DNA of 64,000 nucleotides, taken from positions 62,001-126,000 of the forward strand of contig CAYSCX010000001.1 of the NCBI GenBank assembly GCA_964429575.1, given 5' to 3'. This DNA comes from CAYSCX01 sp964429575. GTDB lineage: Bacteria > Desulfobacterota > Binatia > Binatales > Binataceae. Shown here in pieces: positions 1-8,757 of this stretch. The position numbers were made by a program, and so were the translations under genes. The notes beneath the pieces were generated by a model. The model had not been told where the DNA came from and made no database searches. It saw only the letters and a program-made list of their open reading frames with translations. Position 1 is the first letter of the stretch; each line of letters begins with the position of its first letter.

Positions 1-252
1 ACTTCCGCACGCGGCATTGATCGCGCCCACCACCCGCTGGTTCCGCAGCGCCGCGTTTCCGCTTTCCACCACGCGTCCGACGAACTCGTGCCCCGGCACG
101 CCACGGTAATTCATGTAGCCGCGCGTGATCTCCAGGTCGGTCCCGCAAATTCCCGCGAGTGCGACCCGCACCAGCGACTCGCCCGCGCCGGGCTTCGGCT
201 CCGCATAGTCGCGCCGGAGCGCAAGCCCGTCGTCCATTACAAGTGCGCGCAT
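1..252 (-). CDS. Zinc-dependent alcohol dehydrogenase, MDR family (N-terminal part, cut by window edge)
   Basis: Only the first 84 codons are present; the gene continues past base 1. Reading from ATG at 252, the protein shows the GroES-like N-terminus of medium-chain dehydrogenases. The catalytic zinc ligand lies in AGICGTDLE (Cys36), followed by GVPGHEFVG with the conserved Gly-His-Glu (54-56). Members of this family oxidise alcohols or sugars with NAD(P). The substrate cannot be read from this fragment. It is transcribed in the same direction as the fmdB-like gene upstream but is separated from it by a probable terminator, so it is probably its own unit. Family confidence is high and the specific function is unknown. 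Confidence 0.85.
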   Translation of the reverse strand, partial: MRALVMDDGLALRRDYAEPKPGAGESLVRVALAGICGTDLEITRGYMNYRGVPGHEFVGRVVESGNAALRNQRVVGAINAACGS

Positions 253-328
253 GTCGTCGTGGTCGCGGCGCGCGAGCGCGCGTTTTCCGCCGCGCGTCGC
301 GGCCTGCACAAGGTGGCGGTCAATTGAA

Positions 329-351
329 ACAGAAAAGCCGCGAGGGCGGCT
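329..351 (-). terminator. Rho-independent terminator after the fmdB-like gene
   Basis: On the minus strand a 6-bp stem (AGCCGC / GCGGCT, bases 336-341 and 346-351) with a 4-base loop is followed by TTTTCTGTTTC. It lies about 35 bases beyond the stop codon of the fmdB-like gene and before the dehydrogenase start. The stem is short, so strength is uncertain. Confidence 0.5.
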
Positions 352-384
352 ACCCCGCGGCATCGATACGGCGACGGCGACAGT

Positions 385-708
385 TCACTCGCTCGTCTTG
401 GCAGCAGTAGGCTTCTCAGCCGTACTTCCCGGTTTGGCCGCCGGCTCGGTTGACGATCCGTTCGTCGTTGTCGCAGCGCCTTCCGACGTAGACGTGCTGC
501 CGCTCTCTGGCTTCGACGCCTCCTTGGAGCCCTTGCGCGCGTAGTCAGTCGCGTACCAACCGCTGCCCTTCAGCACGAACGAACTCTGCGAGAGCATGCG
601 CTCGAGCTTGGAATTGCACTGCGGGCAACGCTTGAGCGGGCGCTCGGTGATGCGCCGCATCACCTCGACAACGCCGCACTTTCCGCATCGATATTCGTAG
701 ATCGGCAT
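385..708 (-). CDS. FmdB-type zinc ribbon protein
   Basis: The 107-residue protein begins MPIYEYRCGKCG, the hallmark of the FmdB/CxxC_CXXC_SSSS family. Cys8, Cys11, Cys28 and Cys31 form a single zinc ribbon. The conserved part ends near residue 55. The rest is a Ser/Thr/Lys/Ala-rich tail that looks disordered and is common in this family. FmdB was named as a putative regulator of formamidase expression, but the role of most homologues is unknown. It stands alone, with about 125 bases to the upstream DUF167 gene and a probable terminator downstream. Confidence 0.88.
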   Translation of the reverse strand: MPIYEYRCGKCGVVEVMRRITERPLKRCPQCNSKLERMLSQSSFVLKGSGWYATDYARKGSKEASKPESGSTSTSEGAATTTNGSSTEPAAKPGSTAEKPTAAKTSE

Positions 709-834
709 TTAAGGGCCGGCCACCCTATTCCCTGGCGCGCGCTTCGAGCCACGCTGGCTTATACGTAATCACGCCCCAGAAACGTGTCAACGCGCCGCAA
801 TTCCTTCGCCGTAGTGTCGCGCGACGGCGTATTC

Positions 835-1170
835 TTACGGCCGCTCAGCCAATTCTAGCATCTGCATCAGTTCGCGAGCGACTGACTCCGGGCTGCCAGT
901 CGCGACGCGGACTACCTTCAGTCGCGACGTGTGCCCTCGCACCACCTCTACGCGCGACTGTGCGACGTGAACCGTGTCTGCGATCACGCCGGTCAGCTCC
1001 TCGTTCGCTTTCCCTTTCTCCGGTGACGACGTCAACGCGATTACGACGCCGCGCGGCTCGCTGCGAACGATTTCGCGCCGCGACGCGCCCGGCTTGGCCA
1101 CTACATTGATCGTAAGCGTGCCATCGCCGAACCTCATCCAATCGGGCCAGCGGTCGAGCGCATCGGTCAT
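835..1170 (-). CDS. DUF167 / YggU family protein
   Basis: This 111-residue protein has the DUF167 pattern: a beta strand with NVVAKPGASRREI, then SSPEKGKANEEL, then VVRGHTSRLKVVRV near the C-terminus. The function of the family is not established. The gene typically sits next to yggT and proC, as here, and its start overlaps the stop of yggT by four bases (ATGA), which implies translational coupling in one operon. There is nothing unusual in length or composition. Confidence 0.9.
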   Translation of the reverse strand: MTDALDRWPDWMRFGDGTLTINVVAKPGASRREIVRSEPRGVVIALTSSPEKGKANEELTGVIADTVHVAQSRVEVVRGHTSRLKVVRVATGSPESVARELMQMLELAERP

Positions 1171-1478
1171 GCGAACCCAGCAGCGCCCGGAATGAGATAG
1201 TAGAGCAGCGACGGCAGTACGACACGCTGCACGACGCCGATGGCAAGAACGACAACCAGCGGTGAAAGGTCAATCCCGCCCAAAATCACGGGCAGACGTT
1301 CACGTATCCAGTCGAAGACGGGCTCTGTTATCGAGTAAATGAACCGAACAATCGGATTGTAAGGATTGGGCTCGATCCAAGTCATCAACACCGACACGAG
1401 CACAACCCAGAAGTACAGTGAAAGCAGCTGATCGAGCACCCCGGCGATGAACATTACAAGGCGTGTCCAGGCAAACAT
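1167..1478 (-). CDS. yggT: YggT family membrane protein
   Basis: The 103-residue hydrophobic protein has two predicted membrane regions (about residues 8-32 and 68-95) separated by a polar loop with WIEPNPYNPIVRFIYSITEP, a typical YggT signature. YggT proteins are inner-membrane proteins linked in some bacteria to osmotic tolerance or cell division; the molecular role is unclear. It sits about 20 bases downstream of proC and overlaps the DUF167 gene by four bases, giving the classic yggS-proC-yggT-yggU order. Confidence 0.9.
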   Translation of the reverse strand: MFAWTRLVMFIAGVLDQLLSLYFWVVLVSVLMTWIEPNPYNPIVRFIYSITEPVFDWIRERLPVILGGIDLSPLVVVLAIGVVQRVVLPSLLYYLIPGAAGFA

Positions 1479-1498
1479 GTCTTTGTAAGAGCGCTAGG

Positions 1499-2314
1499 TC
1501 AGGAACTCTTCGCCAGTTCACGCGAGCGTGCGGAAGCGGCGTGAATGGCGTTGGCAATGATATCAGAGAATCCCGACGCGGCGAAGCTGCTCAGAGCCGC
1601 TTCGGTAGTGCCCCCGGGCGACGCGACGATCCGGATCAGCTCCGCGGGAGTGAGCTTCGACGTTCGCATCACGCGCTCCGCGCCCTCGATCGTCTTGAGC
1701 GCCATGCGAATCGCCAGTTGATGAGGAATTCCTTCCGCCGCGGCCGCGTCCGCGAGCGCCTTGACGAAAAGATAGACATACGCCGGGCCGCTTCCAGAGA
1801 GCGCGGTCACCGTATCCATCAGTCTCTCATCGCGGACCAGCACCGCATCCCCGACCGCGCGAAAGACCTTGAGCGCGAACGCCTCGTCGGATTTCGATGC
1901 TCCGCTTCCGCGAATCAGCGCCGCCATCCCGGCGCCAACCATCGCCGGCGCGTTGGGCATCACGCGGATGATCCGCGCACCTTTGCCGAGACCGCGGGCG
2001 AGTCTTGTGGTCGGAACGCCTGCGGCGATTGAGATGTAGAGTTTGCTTTTCCCGCGCGCGGCATCGCGCAGCTCCGCCAGCACCTCGTTGATCTGCTGCG
2101 GCTTCACGGCGAGCAGCAGTGCCTTCGATTCGTTGATGAGCTCCCGGTTATCGCCGGTCGCCGCAATCTTGTATTTGCGTGCGAGATGCCGGCGCCGTTG
2201 CGGCGCCACATCGGACGCGGCCAGGTCGCGCGGTTTGAACACGCCATGGTCGAGCAGGCCGCTGATGAGCGCCTCGGCCATGTTGCCGCCGCCGATGAAG
2301 CCGAGCTTTTTCAT
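1499..2314 (-). CDS. proC: Pyrroline-5-carboxylate reductase
   Basis: ProC catalyses the last step of proline synthesis, reducing 1-pyrroline-5-carboxylate with NAD(P)H in the cytoplasm. The N-terminus KKLGFIGGGNMAEALI is the nucleotide-binding Rossmann loop. The C-terminal half has VTALSGSGPAYVYLF and RIVASPGGTTEAAL, the conserved dimer/active-site region. I chose the ATG at 2314, which starts right before the Rossmann motif (271 aa). An upstream in-frame start at 2338 would overlap the yggS-like gene and add eight non-conserved residues. It lies four bases after that gene in the same operon. Confidence 0.95.
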   Translation of the reverse strand: MKKLGFIGGGNMAEALISGLLDHGVFKPRDLAASDVAPQRRRHLARKYKIAATGDNRELINESKALLLAVKPQQINEVLAELRDAARGKSKLYISIAAGVPTTRLARGLGKGARIIRVMPNAPAMVGAGMAALIRGSGASKSDEAFALKVFRAVGDAVLVRDERLMDTVTALSGSGPAYVYLFVKALADAAAAEGIPHQLAIRMALKTIEGAERVMRTSKLTPAELIRIVASPGGTTEAALSSFAASGFSDIIANAIHAASARSRELAKSS

Positions 2315-2318
2315 CTGG

Positions 2319-3008
2319 CTATCTCGCCCGCTCGCCAAATACCGCGCGCCCTACGCGCACAATCGTTGCACCTTCTTCGATCGCCAGTTCGAAGTCGTCG
2401 CTCATTCCCATCGAAAGCTCGCTTAGTCCAAGGCCGGTCGCGCCCGCAAGGCGATCCCGAAGCTCACGAAGCTCCGCGAAGTAGCGCCGCGCCCGCTCCG
2501 GGTCCTGCGCTGGAGGCGGGATCGTCATCAACCCGGCCAGCTCGACCTTGTCGCGCGCGGCGCCGATCAGCGGTTCGATCTCTGCCGGTGCGATTCCGGA
2601 CTTGGTCATCTCGCCGCCGAGATTCACCTCGATAAGCGCGCGGACACGCGCCGATTTCTGTGCGCGGCAGAGCGCGTCGGCCAGCCGCGCGGAATCGAGG
2701 CTTTGAATCACGTCGAATGTGCGCACGGCAAGCTTCGCCTTGTTGGTCTGGAGATGTCCAATCAAATGCCAGCGAATGTCCGTGAGACCGGCGAGTGCTT
2801 CGCGCTTTCTCGCCGCCTCCTGGACGTAGTTCTCTCCGAACTGGCGAGCGCCCGCGCGATAGGCGGCCGCAAGCGCCTCGGGCGGCTGCGTTTTGCTGGC
2901 GAGCACCAGTGCCACGTCGCGCGCACTTCGTCCCGCTCGACTAGCTGCGTCGACGATTCGTCCGCGCACGCTCGCCAGTCTCTGCGCGATCGCGCTCTCG
3001 TCAAGCAT
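2319..3008 (-). CDS. yggS: YggS-type pyridoxal-phosphate homeostasis protein (PLPBP)
   Basis: The 229-residue protein belongs to the PLP-binding PROSC/YggS family, single-domain TIM barrels that buffer vitamin B6 and affect amino acid metabolism. The PLP lysine is Lys39 in VLASKTQPP. GENYVQE, WHLIGHLQTNK and LSMGMSDDFELAI are also conserved. It lies between maf and proC, with 24 bases from maf and four to proC, consistent with one transcript. Confidence 0.94.
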   Translation of the reverse strand: MLDESAIAQRLASVRGRIVDAASRAGRSARDVALVLASKTQPPEALAAAYRAGARQFGENYVQEAARKREALAGLTDIRWHLIGHLQTNKAKLAVRTFDVIQSLDSARLADALCRAQKSARVRALIEVNLGGEMTKSGIAPAEIEPLIGAARDKVELAGLMTIPPPAQDPERARRYFAELRELRDRLAGATGLGLSELSMGMSDDFELAIEEGATIVRVGRAVFGERAR

Positions 3009-3032
3009 CTCGCCAATTTCGCTCGCCGCCGC

Positions 3033-3611
3033 TCACTTCGACGCTTGGTGTCGGCGCAGCGCCGCCAGCACCGCGTCAACTGGCAGCCCCATGACGTTGT
3101 CGCGCGGCCCTTCAACGTGCGTGATGAACGTCGTGCCGATGCCCTGGATTCCGTACGCGCCGGCCTTGTCGAGCGGATCCCCCGACGCAACGTACGCGGT
3201 AATCTCATCGTCGCTGAGCGCGCGAAACGTCACACTGCTCGTGACGGCGCCGCATTCGACGATTGCGCCTGCGCGCGCGAGCGCAAATGCGGTCGTCACG
3301 CGGTGGGTGCGGCCTGAAAGCATCCCCAGCATCGTGCGCGCCTCGCGTTCATCGGATGGTTTGCCCAATATCTTCCCTTCGCATTCGACGACGGTGTCCG
3401 CCGCGAGCACCAGCGGCTGTGCGAAGCGCGCCGAAACCGCCATCGCCTTGTCACCCGCGGTGCGGTTGGCGTAGTCGCGTGCGGATTCGCCAATCCCGGG
3501 CGATTCATCGACGCCGCTCTCCATCGCTTCAAACGAAACGCCGGCCTTCGCAAGCAGCTCCTTGCGGCGCGGCGAACCCGACGCGAGTATTAACGTGTGG
3601 TCGCTGGTCAT
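3033..3611 (-). CDS. maf: Maf family nucleoside triphosphate pyrophosphatase
   Basis: Maf proteins hydrolyse dTTP, UTP or modified nucleotides to monophosphates and pyrophosphate, acting as house-cleaning enzymes. The 192-residue product starts MTSDHTLILASGSPRRKELL, the Maf signature, and contains VLAADTVVE and GDPLDKAGAYGIQG, which fit the dTTP/UTP-specific YhdE type. I used the ATG at 3611; the longer open frame to 3719 adds 36 residues with no family similarity. The gene is the first of the minus-strand operon running to yggU and is divergent from the lytic transglycosylase. Confidence 0.93.
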   Translation of the reverse strand: MTSDHTLILASGSPRRKELLAKAGVSFEAMESGVDESPGIGESARDYANRTAGDKAMAVSARFAQPLVLAADTVVECEGKILGKPSDEREARTMLGMLSGRTHRVTTAFALARAGAIVECGAVTSSVTFRALSDDEITAYVASGDPLDKAGAYGIQGIGTTFITHVEGPRDNVMGLPVDAVLAALRRHQASK

Positions 3612-3725
3612 TCGGAAATGAGCGGCGCATCGCAGGCGCGGTAAATGAGAGTTGCCAGATGAATGATGCTCCGGCAAGCAGGGAACCCGTTGATGCGCGG
3701 CCGGTCGTGCGCTAACCACAATCGA

Positions 3726-5882
3726 ATGGGAGGCGTGTGGCGGCGGATTGCGGCGCTCGCATTTATGTCTGCGCTCGCCGCTGGATGCGCTCCGAAGGCT
3801 GCGGTCGAAGCCACGCAGCCCGCCCGTTCAAGCACGCCAGCTTCATCCCCGCCCGCTGCAGCGGCGACTCCCTCCGATGCGCGCGCAGCATTCGTTGACG
3901 GCTACCGCGCATACAAGGCGCGCGACTTCGAGCGTGCCGCGCAACTGCTCTCGTACGCCGCCGATCGATTCACCGAGCTTCGCGACTATGCGCTCTTCTA
4001 TCTCGCCTGCGCCGAGCGCGAGCTCGGCCGCGATGAATCCGCGGCGGCGGCGTTCGCGCGGCTGGTCTCCGCGTACCCGCAAAGCGTGAACGCGCCCGCC
4101 TCTGAGCTCGAACTTGCGGCGCTCCAACTCAAGCTCGGCCGCGCAGCTTCGGCACAGACGATTGCATCATCGCTAATCACCAAGACTTCCGACCCAACGA
4201 TTGAGCAGGGCGCGCGGCTGATCGCTGCAAAGGCGTCGCTGGCAACCAACGATCCGCGCGCCGCATACGCGCAGGCGATGACACTGCGAGAGAAGTTCCC
4301 GCGCGGCCCTAACGACGCCGAGGCGCGCGCCATCGCGTATCAAATTATGCGCGCGAATCCGGAAATTGTCGCCGCCAATACCCTTCCCTATCACGCCGGT
4401 GAAGCCGAGCTGCTCCTGAAAGAAGGCCAGCCGCGTCTGGCGCTCGCCGAGGCCGACGCGGCGCTGCGACTCTCGCCGGCACGCGAGATGACCGCGGAAC
4501 TGGTCTGGCTGAAGGGGCGCGCGCTGCGCGCCGATCCCGCTAAGGCGCGGCGTGAACTGCTCGAATATCTGCGCAGTGCCCCGCACGGCGGATCCGTGAC
4601 GCTCGTCCTCGAGGCGCTCGCGCTCAATTGCTGGAATGCCGGCGACCACGCGGCCGCGCGCAAGGCTTTCAAGCGTCTGGTTCGCGAGTTCCCGGAGAGC
4701 AAGCTCGCGCCGGATGCGCTGCTGCGAATCGGGCGAATCTACGAAGAGGATCGAAAACCCGATTCAGCGCGAGTGCAGTACCGCAAACTGATCGCGCGAT
4801 ACCCGTCGAGCGACGCAACGCAGGACGCCCGCTTCCGCGCCCCGTGGATGCTTTATACGATGGGCGAGTACGCCGAAGCGGCGCGGGAATTCGAGCGGAT
4901 GCGCGCACGCGTAAAGGGCGCGTCGGACCGCGACATGCTTGCGTACTGGCGCGCGCGGTCGCTCGAACGCAGCGGCGATCGCACCGGCGCCGAATCGATC
5001 TACCGCACGATCGCCGCCGGCACCGAGACGAACTATTATCCGGCGCTCGCCGTGCGACGGGTCGGCGCTGTGCCGGTTGATTTTCCGGCGGCCGCCGCGG
5101 CGCTTCCGCCGGCGGCGTCGCCGCCGCGCGTCGCCGCCGCCGCCGCCGAGTTTCATCTCTCGCGCGCGCTGGTGCTCCGTTCGCTCGGACTCAATGAGCT
5201 GGAGGCCGACGAATTGATGGCTCTGGAAGCCGACGCTCGCCACGACCCCGACCTGCGCAACTTCGTCCTCGCAGGCTTCGAATCGGCGGGCGCCTACTAC
5301 CATCTCATCGTGCAAGCTACCCGGCTCTCTTCGCGCGGCGCACTTGCGCCGGCGCTCGCCGAGAAACTCCGCTACCCGCGCGGCTACTGGAATCTGCTCT
5401 CCGACGCGGCGCGTCAAAGGTCGCTCGACCCGTATGTCGTCGTCGCGTTGATGCGCCAGGAGAGTCTGTTCGATCCGCGCGCAACCTCGCGCTCTGACGC
5501 GCGAGGCCTGATGCAGCTGCTTCCCTCGACCGCAACCGCGGTCGCGAAACGAATCGGCGTCAATGGCGGCACGCTCGATCTCTACGATCCCGCGCTCAAC
5601 GTTCAACTCGGCACCGCATACTTGCAGAGCCTGTTCGCCATGTTCGGCGGCGACGAGTTCCGCGCGGTGGCGGCATACAATGCGGGCGAGCATGCGGTCG
5701 AGCGCTGGAATGCGCGCCACTCCGGCGAGGCGGACGAATGGGTCGAGAACATCGGCTACAAGGAAACGCGCGACTACGTGAAAAAGGTGATCGGGGGGCG
5801 CCGCGAGTACCTGCTGCTCTATCAGTCCGGCTCAAAACCCTCGACCTCTCCGGCCGCGCCACCATCGCCGGGATCGACGTAG
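3726..5882 (+). CDS. Soluble lytic murein transglycosylase, lipoprotein with TPR-like repeats
   Basis: The enzyme cleaves peptidoglycan glycan strands with formation of 1,6-anhydro-MurNAc. From ATG 3726 the 718-residue protein has a lipoprotein signal peptide ending in LAAGC (Cys21), so it should be membrane-anchored in the periplasm. Residues about 50-500 are helical repeats like the superhelical domain of Slt70. The SLT domain lies near residues 560-680 with catalytic Glu579 in MRQESLFDP, plus ARGLMQLLP and AAYNAGEHAVERW. There are earlier in-frame ATGs, but only the one at 3726 gives a sensible lipoprotein signal. The AmgK/MurU pair in this window could recycle the released sugars. Confidence 0.94.
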   Translation: MGGVWRRIAALAFMSALAAGCAPKAAVEATQPARSSTPASSPPAAAATPSDARAAFVDGYRAYKARDFERAAQLLSYAADRFTELRDYALFYLACAERELGRDESAAAAFARLVSAYPQSVNAPASELELAALQLKLGRAASAQTIASSLITKTSDPTIEQGARLIAAKASLATNDPRAAYAQAMTLREKFPRGPNDAEARAIAYQIMRANPEIVAANTLPYHAGEAELLLKEGQPRLALAEADAALRLSPAREMTAELVWLKGRALRADPAKARRELLEYLRSAPHGGSVTLVLEALALNCWNAGDHAAARKAFKRLVREFPESKLAPDALLRIGRIYEEDRKPDSARVQYRKLIARYPSSDATQDARFRAPWMLYTMGEYAEAAREFERMRARVKGASDRDMLAYWRARSLERSGDRTGAESIYRTIAAGTETNYYPALAVRRVGAVPVDFPAAAAALPPAASPPRVAAAAAEFHLSRALVLRSLGLNELEADELMALEADARHDPDLRNFVLAGFESAGAYYHLIVQATRLSSRGALAPALAEKLRYPRGYWNLLSDAARQRSLDPYVVVALMRQESLFDPRATSRSDARGLMQLLPSTATAVAKRIGVNGGTLDLYDPALNVQLGTAYLQSLFAMFGGDEFRAVAAYNAGEHAVERWNARHSGEADEWVENIGYKETRDYVKKVIGGRREYLLLYQSGSKPSTSPAAPPSPGST

Positions 5883-6709
5883 GCGAAGATTTCCTCAGCG
5901 TCGCGATCCTGACGCCCGGTTGGCGCGAGTTGCTGCTGCGCGAAGTTGGCCTCCGTGGGATCGGCGCCGCTCCCCTTGATACGCTGCGTGGCCGGATCGT
6001 CGAAGCGGCTCCAGAACTTGTGCGCGGCGCGATTGCTCTGATCGACTCTCCGCGCCTGCCGCGTGACCTCGACTTGGCAAGCGGCATGCGCACGCGTCGC
6101 GCCGAAGCTCCGCGCTCACGGCTTCTCGACGCGCGCCTGCGCGCGCTGCTGAAAAGTCACGCGCTCGCAGGCGGCCCCGCGGTGAGGCTGTCACTGTTTC
6201 CAACCCCGCTGGTCGGCTACTTTGCGCGCTGCACTCAATCCACAAATTGCAAACCGCACCTCGCGGCGATCGCGCGGGAGCTACTCGGACCATTCATCCT
6301 GCCCGCCTCGCGTGCCGCGCGGCCTGCACTTTCCGGCGGCGCGGTCTTCACGCGGTTCATGCTGGCGGGCTTTGCATGCTATCGCGCACTCGTGCGCATC
6401 GGCGTCAATCCGTTCGAGTCGTATCCGGCGCTCGTGTTCAATCTATGGTCGAGCGATGGACCCGTCCCTCCCAAGCGCCGTGGCCGCGGCTCGCTCGACG
6501 CGCGCCGCGCTATCCTGGAGCGGCTGCGACGCGTGGTCGGCCTGAAGCAACCGGTCGCCGTCGCCAACTTCGACCAAGCCGATGCCGCCGTGCTCGCGCT
6601 CGCGGCAGCTGCCGCGGCGAGGCGAAATTCGCTCGTTGTGCTTGAGCATTCCGCCGAGGGACGTTTCGCCGTGCCGATGCAATCTGCGCGCGGCGTTCCG
6701 CGAGCTTGA
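5738..6709 (+). CDS. DUF429-like RNase H-fold protein (start uncertain)
   Basis: From about residue 44 the product resembles DUF429 proteins, predicted RNase H-like nucleases: AGIDVGEDF (acidic residue on strand 1), ALIDSPRLP, ESYPALVF and a final DQADAAVLAL with acidic residues. The similarity assignment is by motif order only. The sole in-frame ATG is at 5738, well inside the transglycosylase gene. Between it and the conserved domain (near 5866) there is no ATG, GTG or TTG. Either the overlap of about 145 bases is real or translation starts at a rare codon such as ATC near 5867. The first ~40 residues show no family features. Confidence 0.6.
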   Translation: MGREHRLQGNARLREKGDRGAPRVPAALSVRLKTLDLSGRATIAGIDVGEDFLSVAILTPGWRELLLREVGLRGIGAAPLDTLRGRIVEAAPELVRGAIALIDSPRLPRDLDLASGMRTRRAEAPRSRLLDARLRALLKSHALAGGPAVRLSLFPTPLVGYFARCTQSTNCKPHLAAIARELLGPFILPASRAARPALSGGAVFTRFMLAGFACYRALVRIGVNPFESYPALVFNLWSSDGPVPPKRRGRGSLDARRAILERLRRVVGLKQPVAVANFDQADAAVLALAAAAAARRNSLVVLEHSAEGRFAVPMQSARGVPRA

Positions 6710-6793
6710 CAACCGCCGATTCAAACAGGTTCAAAGAATCAGGCGCGACACGCGCATAATCTCGGTGCGCATCGCAACAAACCGGGAAAGCTT

Positions 6794-7486
6794 TTGGCGG
6801 GACGCGAATTCAAGGCGGTCTTCTTCGATCTCGACGGCACCCTCGTCGATATTCACGGTCCGCTTTACATCGCGGCCAAGCACGCGCTCAACCAACTCGG
6901 TCACGGCCCGCCGCTGACCCCCGAGCGCTACCGCCAGGCACTCGCGCGCGACGACGTGTGGCTCGGCGTGCCGGAACACCTGCGGCCCGAATACGCCAAA
7001 CTCGCATTCGTGTACTTCCAGACCGAGATCGATCGCACCGAGCGCCTCGAAGTGCTGCCGCACGTTCCTGAAACGTTGGCCGAATTGAAACGGCGCGGCT
7101 ATGCTACCGGCGTCGTGACGAGCCGGCCGGGCGATGCGCAGCGCCTCGTCTCCAAGCTCGCGATGGTCGGGCTCGCGGCGCATCTCGATCACGTGATCAC
7201 GCAAAGCACAACCTCGCTCCGCGCGCTCGACAAGACTGAGAGCCTTCGCCACGCCGCCGCGCGCGCATCGACGCTCCCGCACGCGTGCATGTACGTGGGC
7301 GATGAACCTCGCGACATCATGGCGGCGGGCAATGCGAGTTTCGGCGCCGCCGTCGCGGTTGCGACCGGCGCCGCGAGCTACACCTACCTCGAAAGCCATC
7401 CGAATTTTCGCCCCGACTGCGTTCTGCGCTCAATGTCGGAGCTGGTCGGCCTGCTCGATCGCATGAAGACCGGAGGGAACAGCTGA
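6794..7486 (+). CDS. HAD superfamily hydrolase, phosphoglycolate phosphatase-like
   Basis: This 230-residue protein is a HAD phosphatase with motif I FFDLDGTLVD (Asp12, Asp14), motif II VVTSRPGD and motif III/IV YVGDEPRDI. The helical cap between residues about 20 and 90 is of the phosphoglycolate phosphatase/PpaX type. The substrate cannot be told from sequence. Translation starts at TTG (6794), preceded by GGGAAAG at suitable distance. Its stop overlaps the start of the first CoA-transferase by one base, so they are probably co-translated. Confidence 0.85.
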   Translation: MAGREFKAVFFDLDGTLVDIHGPLYIAAKHALNQLGHGPPLTPERYRQALARDDVWLGVPEHLRPEYAKLAFVYFQTEIDRTERLEVLPHVPETLAELKRRGYATGVVTSRPGDAQRLVSKLAMVGLAAHLDHVITQSTTSLRALDKTESLRHAAARASTLPHACMYVGDEPRDIMAAGNASFGAAVAVATGAASYTYLESHPNFRPDCVLRSMSELVGLLDRMKTGGNS

Positions 7487-8757
7487 TGGCCCTATCGGGC
7501 GCGCAACCAACCGAACCGCCGCTGGCGCTCGACGGTCTCAACGCCGTCGAACTTCCGTGTCTGGACGAGATGACGTTCCTGGCCGGCGCGATGGCCGGCA
7601 AGGCGTTCGCTGATCACGGCGCCGAAGTCATCAAGGTGGAGCCGCCGGCGACCGGTGCGCGCGAACGCCACCTCGGCCCGTATCGCGACGACGTTCGCAA
7701 TCGCGAAACTGGCGGTCTCCATCTCTACCTCAACACTAACAAGCTCGGCGTCACGCTCGACTTGGCGCGCCCGCGCGCTCACGACCTGCTGCTCAAGCTG
7801 CTCGCCGGTGCGGACGTGGTGTTCAATCCGAATCCGCCGGCGCTAAACGACCGCCTCGGGATCGGCTGGCGGATGCTCACCGAGCGGTTCCCGCAGCTCA
7901 TCGTCGTGTCGGTCACCCACTTCGGCGCGGAATCGCCGTACCGCAGCTTTCGCGGCGGCGATCTTGTTGCGACTCACATGAGCGGCGTCGGCTTCGAGAC
8001 TCCATTCAACCAGGCAACCGACGCGCCCAATCATCCGCCGCTCAAGATAGCCGGCCGCCAAAGTGACTATCTCACTGGCTATACAGCGGCGGTCACTGCG
8101 ATGTGTGCGATCTTCGCGCGCAAGCATTCCGGTGCGGGCCAGCACGTTGATGTGAGTCAGTGGCTCTCGATGGTCAGCATGATCCGGCCGAGCATCGGCA
8201 CGCTGACACATGAGTCACCCGATGCGCCCGCATTCAAGCGCGTTTGCACACGCATTAAGGCGGGTGCTCAGTGGGTTTATCCGTGCAAGGACGGTTGGGT
8301 GAGTTTCTCGGGCGCCACCGACAGGTTCTGGCGCGGCGCCAAACGCGCGATGGGAAATCCGGAGTGGGCCGAAAACGAACTATTCAGCACGATTCTCGGG
8401 CGCGCGGCAAACATCGATGCGATCGAGGCGGCCCTGATGGATTGGCTTTCTACGCAAACCCGCGACCAGGCGTTCCGCAAAGCGCAGGCCGAGCACACGC
8501 CATGCTTTCCGGTTTACTCGCCCGCCGACGTTGCCGAGAACGAGCAGTACCGCGCGCGCGGCTTCTTCGTAGATCTCGATCACCCCGCTGCGGGTGGTGT
8601 TCGCATGCCCGGCGCACCATGTGTTTTCAGCGCGACACCGTGGCGCATCCGCCGCGGTGCCCCGCGCCTTGGCGAGCACAATCAGCGCATCTATCGTGAA
8701 CGGCTCGCCATCGGCAATGCGGAACTGCACGCGCTTGCGGCGGAGCAGGTGATCTGA
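7486..8757 (+). CDS. CaiB/BaiF (class III) CoA-transferase, first of a tandem pair
   Basis: Class III CoA-transferases move CoA between an acyl-CoA donor and a carboxylic acid through a mixed anhydride on an aspartate. The 423-residue protein shows the CoA-binding N-terminus GAEVIKVEPP, LNTNKLGVTLDL, and the catalytic region RQSDYLTGYTAAV, with Asp194 the likely nucleophile, then GAGQHVDVSQW. The acid substrate is unknown. It is joined by one-base overlaps to the HAD gene before and the second CoA-transferase after. Known heteromeric members such as the benzylsuccinate CoA-transferase are encoded as such pairs, so a two-subunit enzyme is possible. Confidence 0.9.
   Translation: MALSGAQPTEPPLALDGLNAVELPCLDEMTFLAGAMAGKAFADHGAEVIKVEPPATGARERHLGPYRDDVRNRETGGLHLYLNTNKLGVTLDLARPRAHDLLLKLLAGADVVFNPNPPALNDRLGIGWRMLTERFPQLIVVSVTHFGAESPYRSFRGGDLVATHMSGVGFETPFNQATDAPNHPPLKIAGRQSDYLTGYTAAVTAMCAIFARKHSGAGQHVDVSQWLSMVSMIRPSIGTLTHESPDAPAFKRVCTRIKAGAQWVYPCKDGWVSFSGATDRFWRGAKRAMGNPEWAENELFSTILGRAANIDAIEAALMDWLSTQTRDQAFRKAQAEHTPCFPVYSPADVAENEQYRARGFFVDLDHPAAGGVRMPGAPCVFSATPWRIRRGAPRLGEHNQRIYRERLAIGNAELHALAAEQVI

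Noticed and set aside
4764..5720. Minus-strand frame of 318 codons opposite the lytic transglycosylase
   Set aside because: It is antisense to a well-supported gene, has atypical composition and no recognisable domain.
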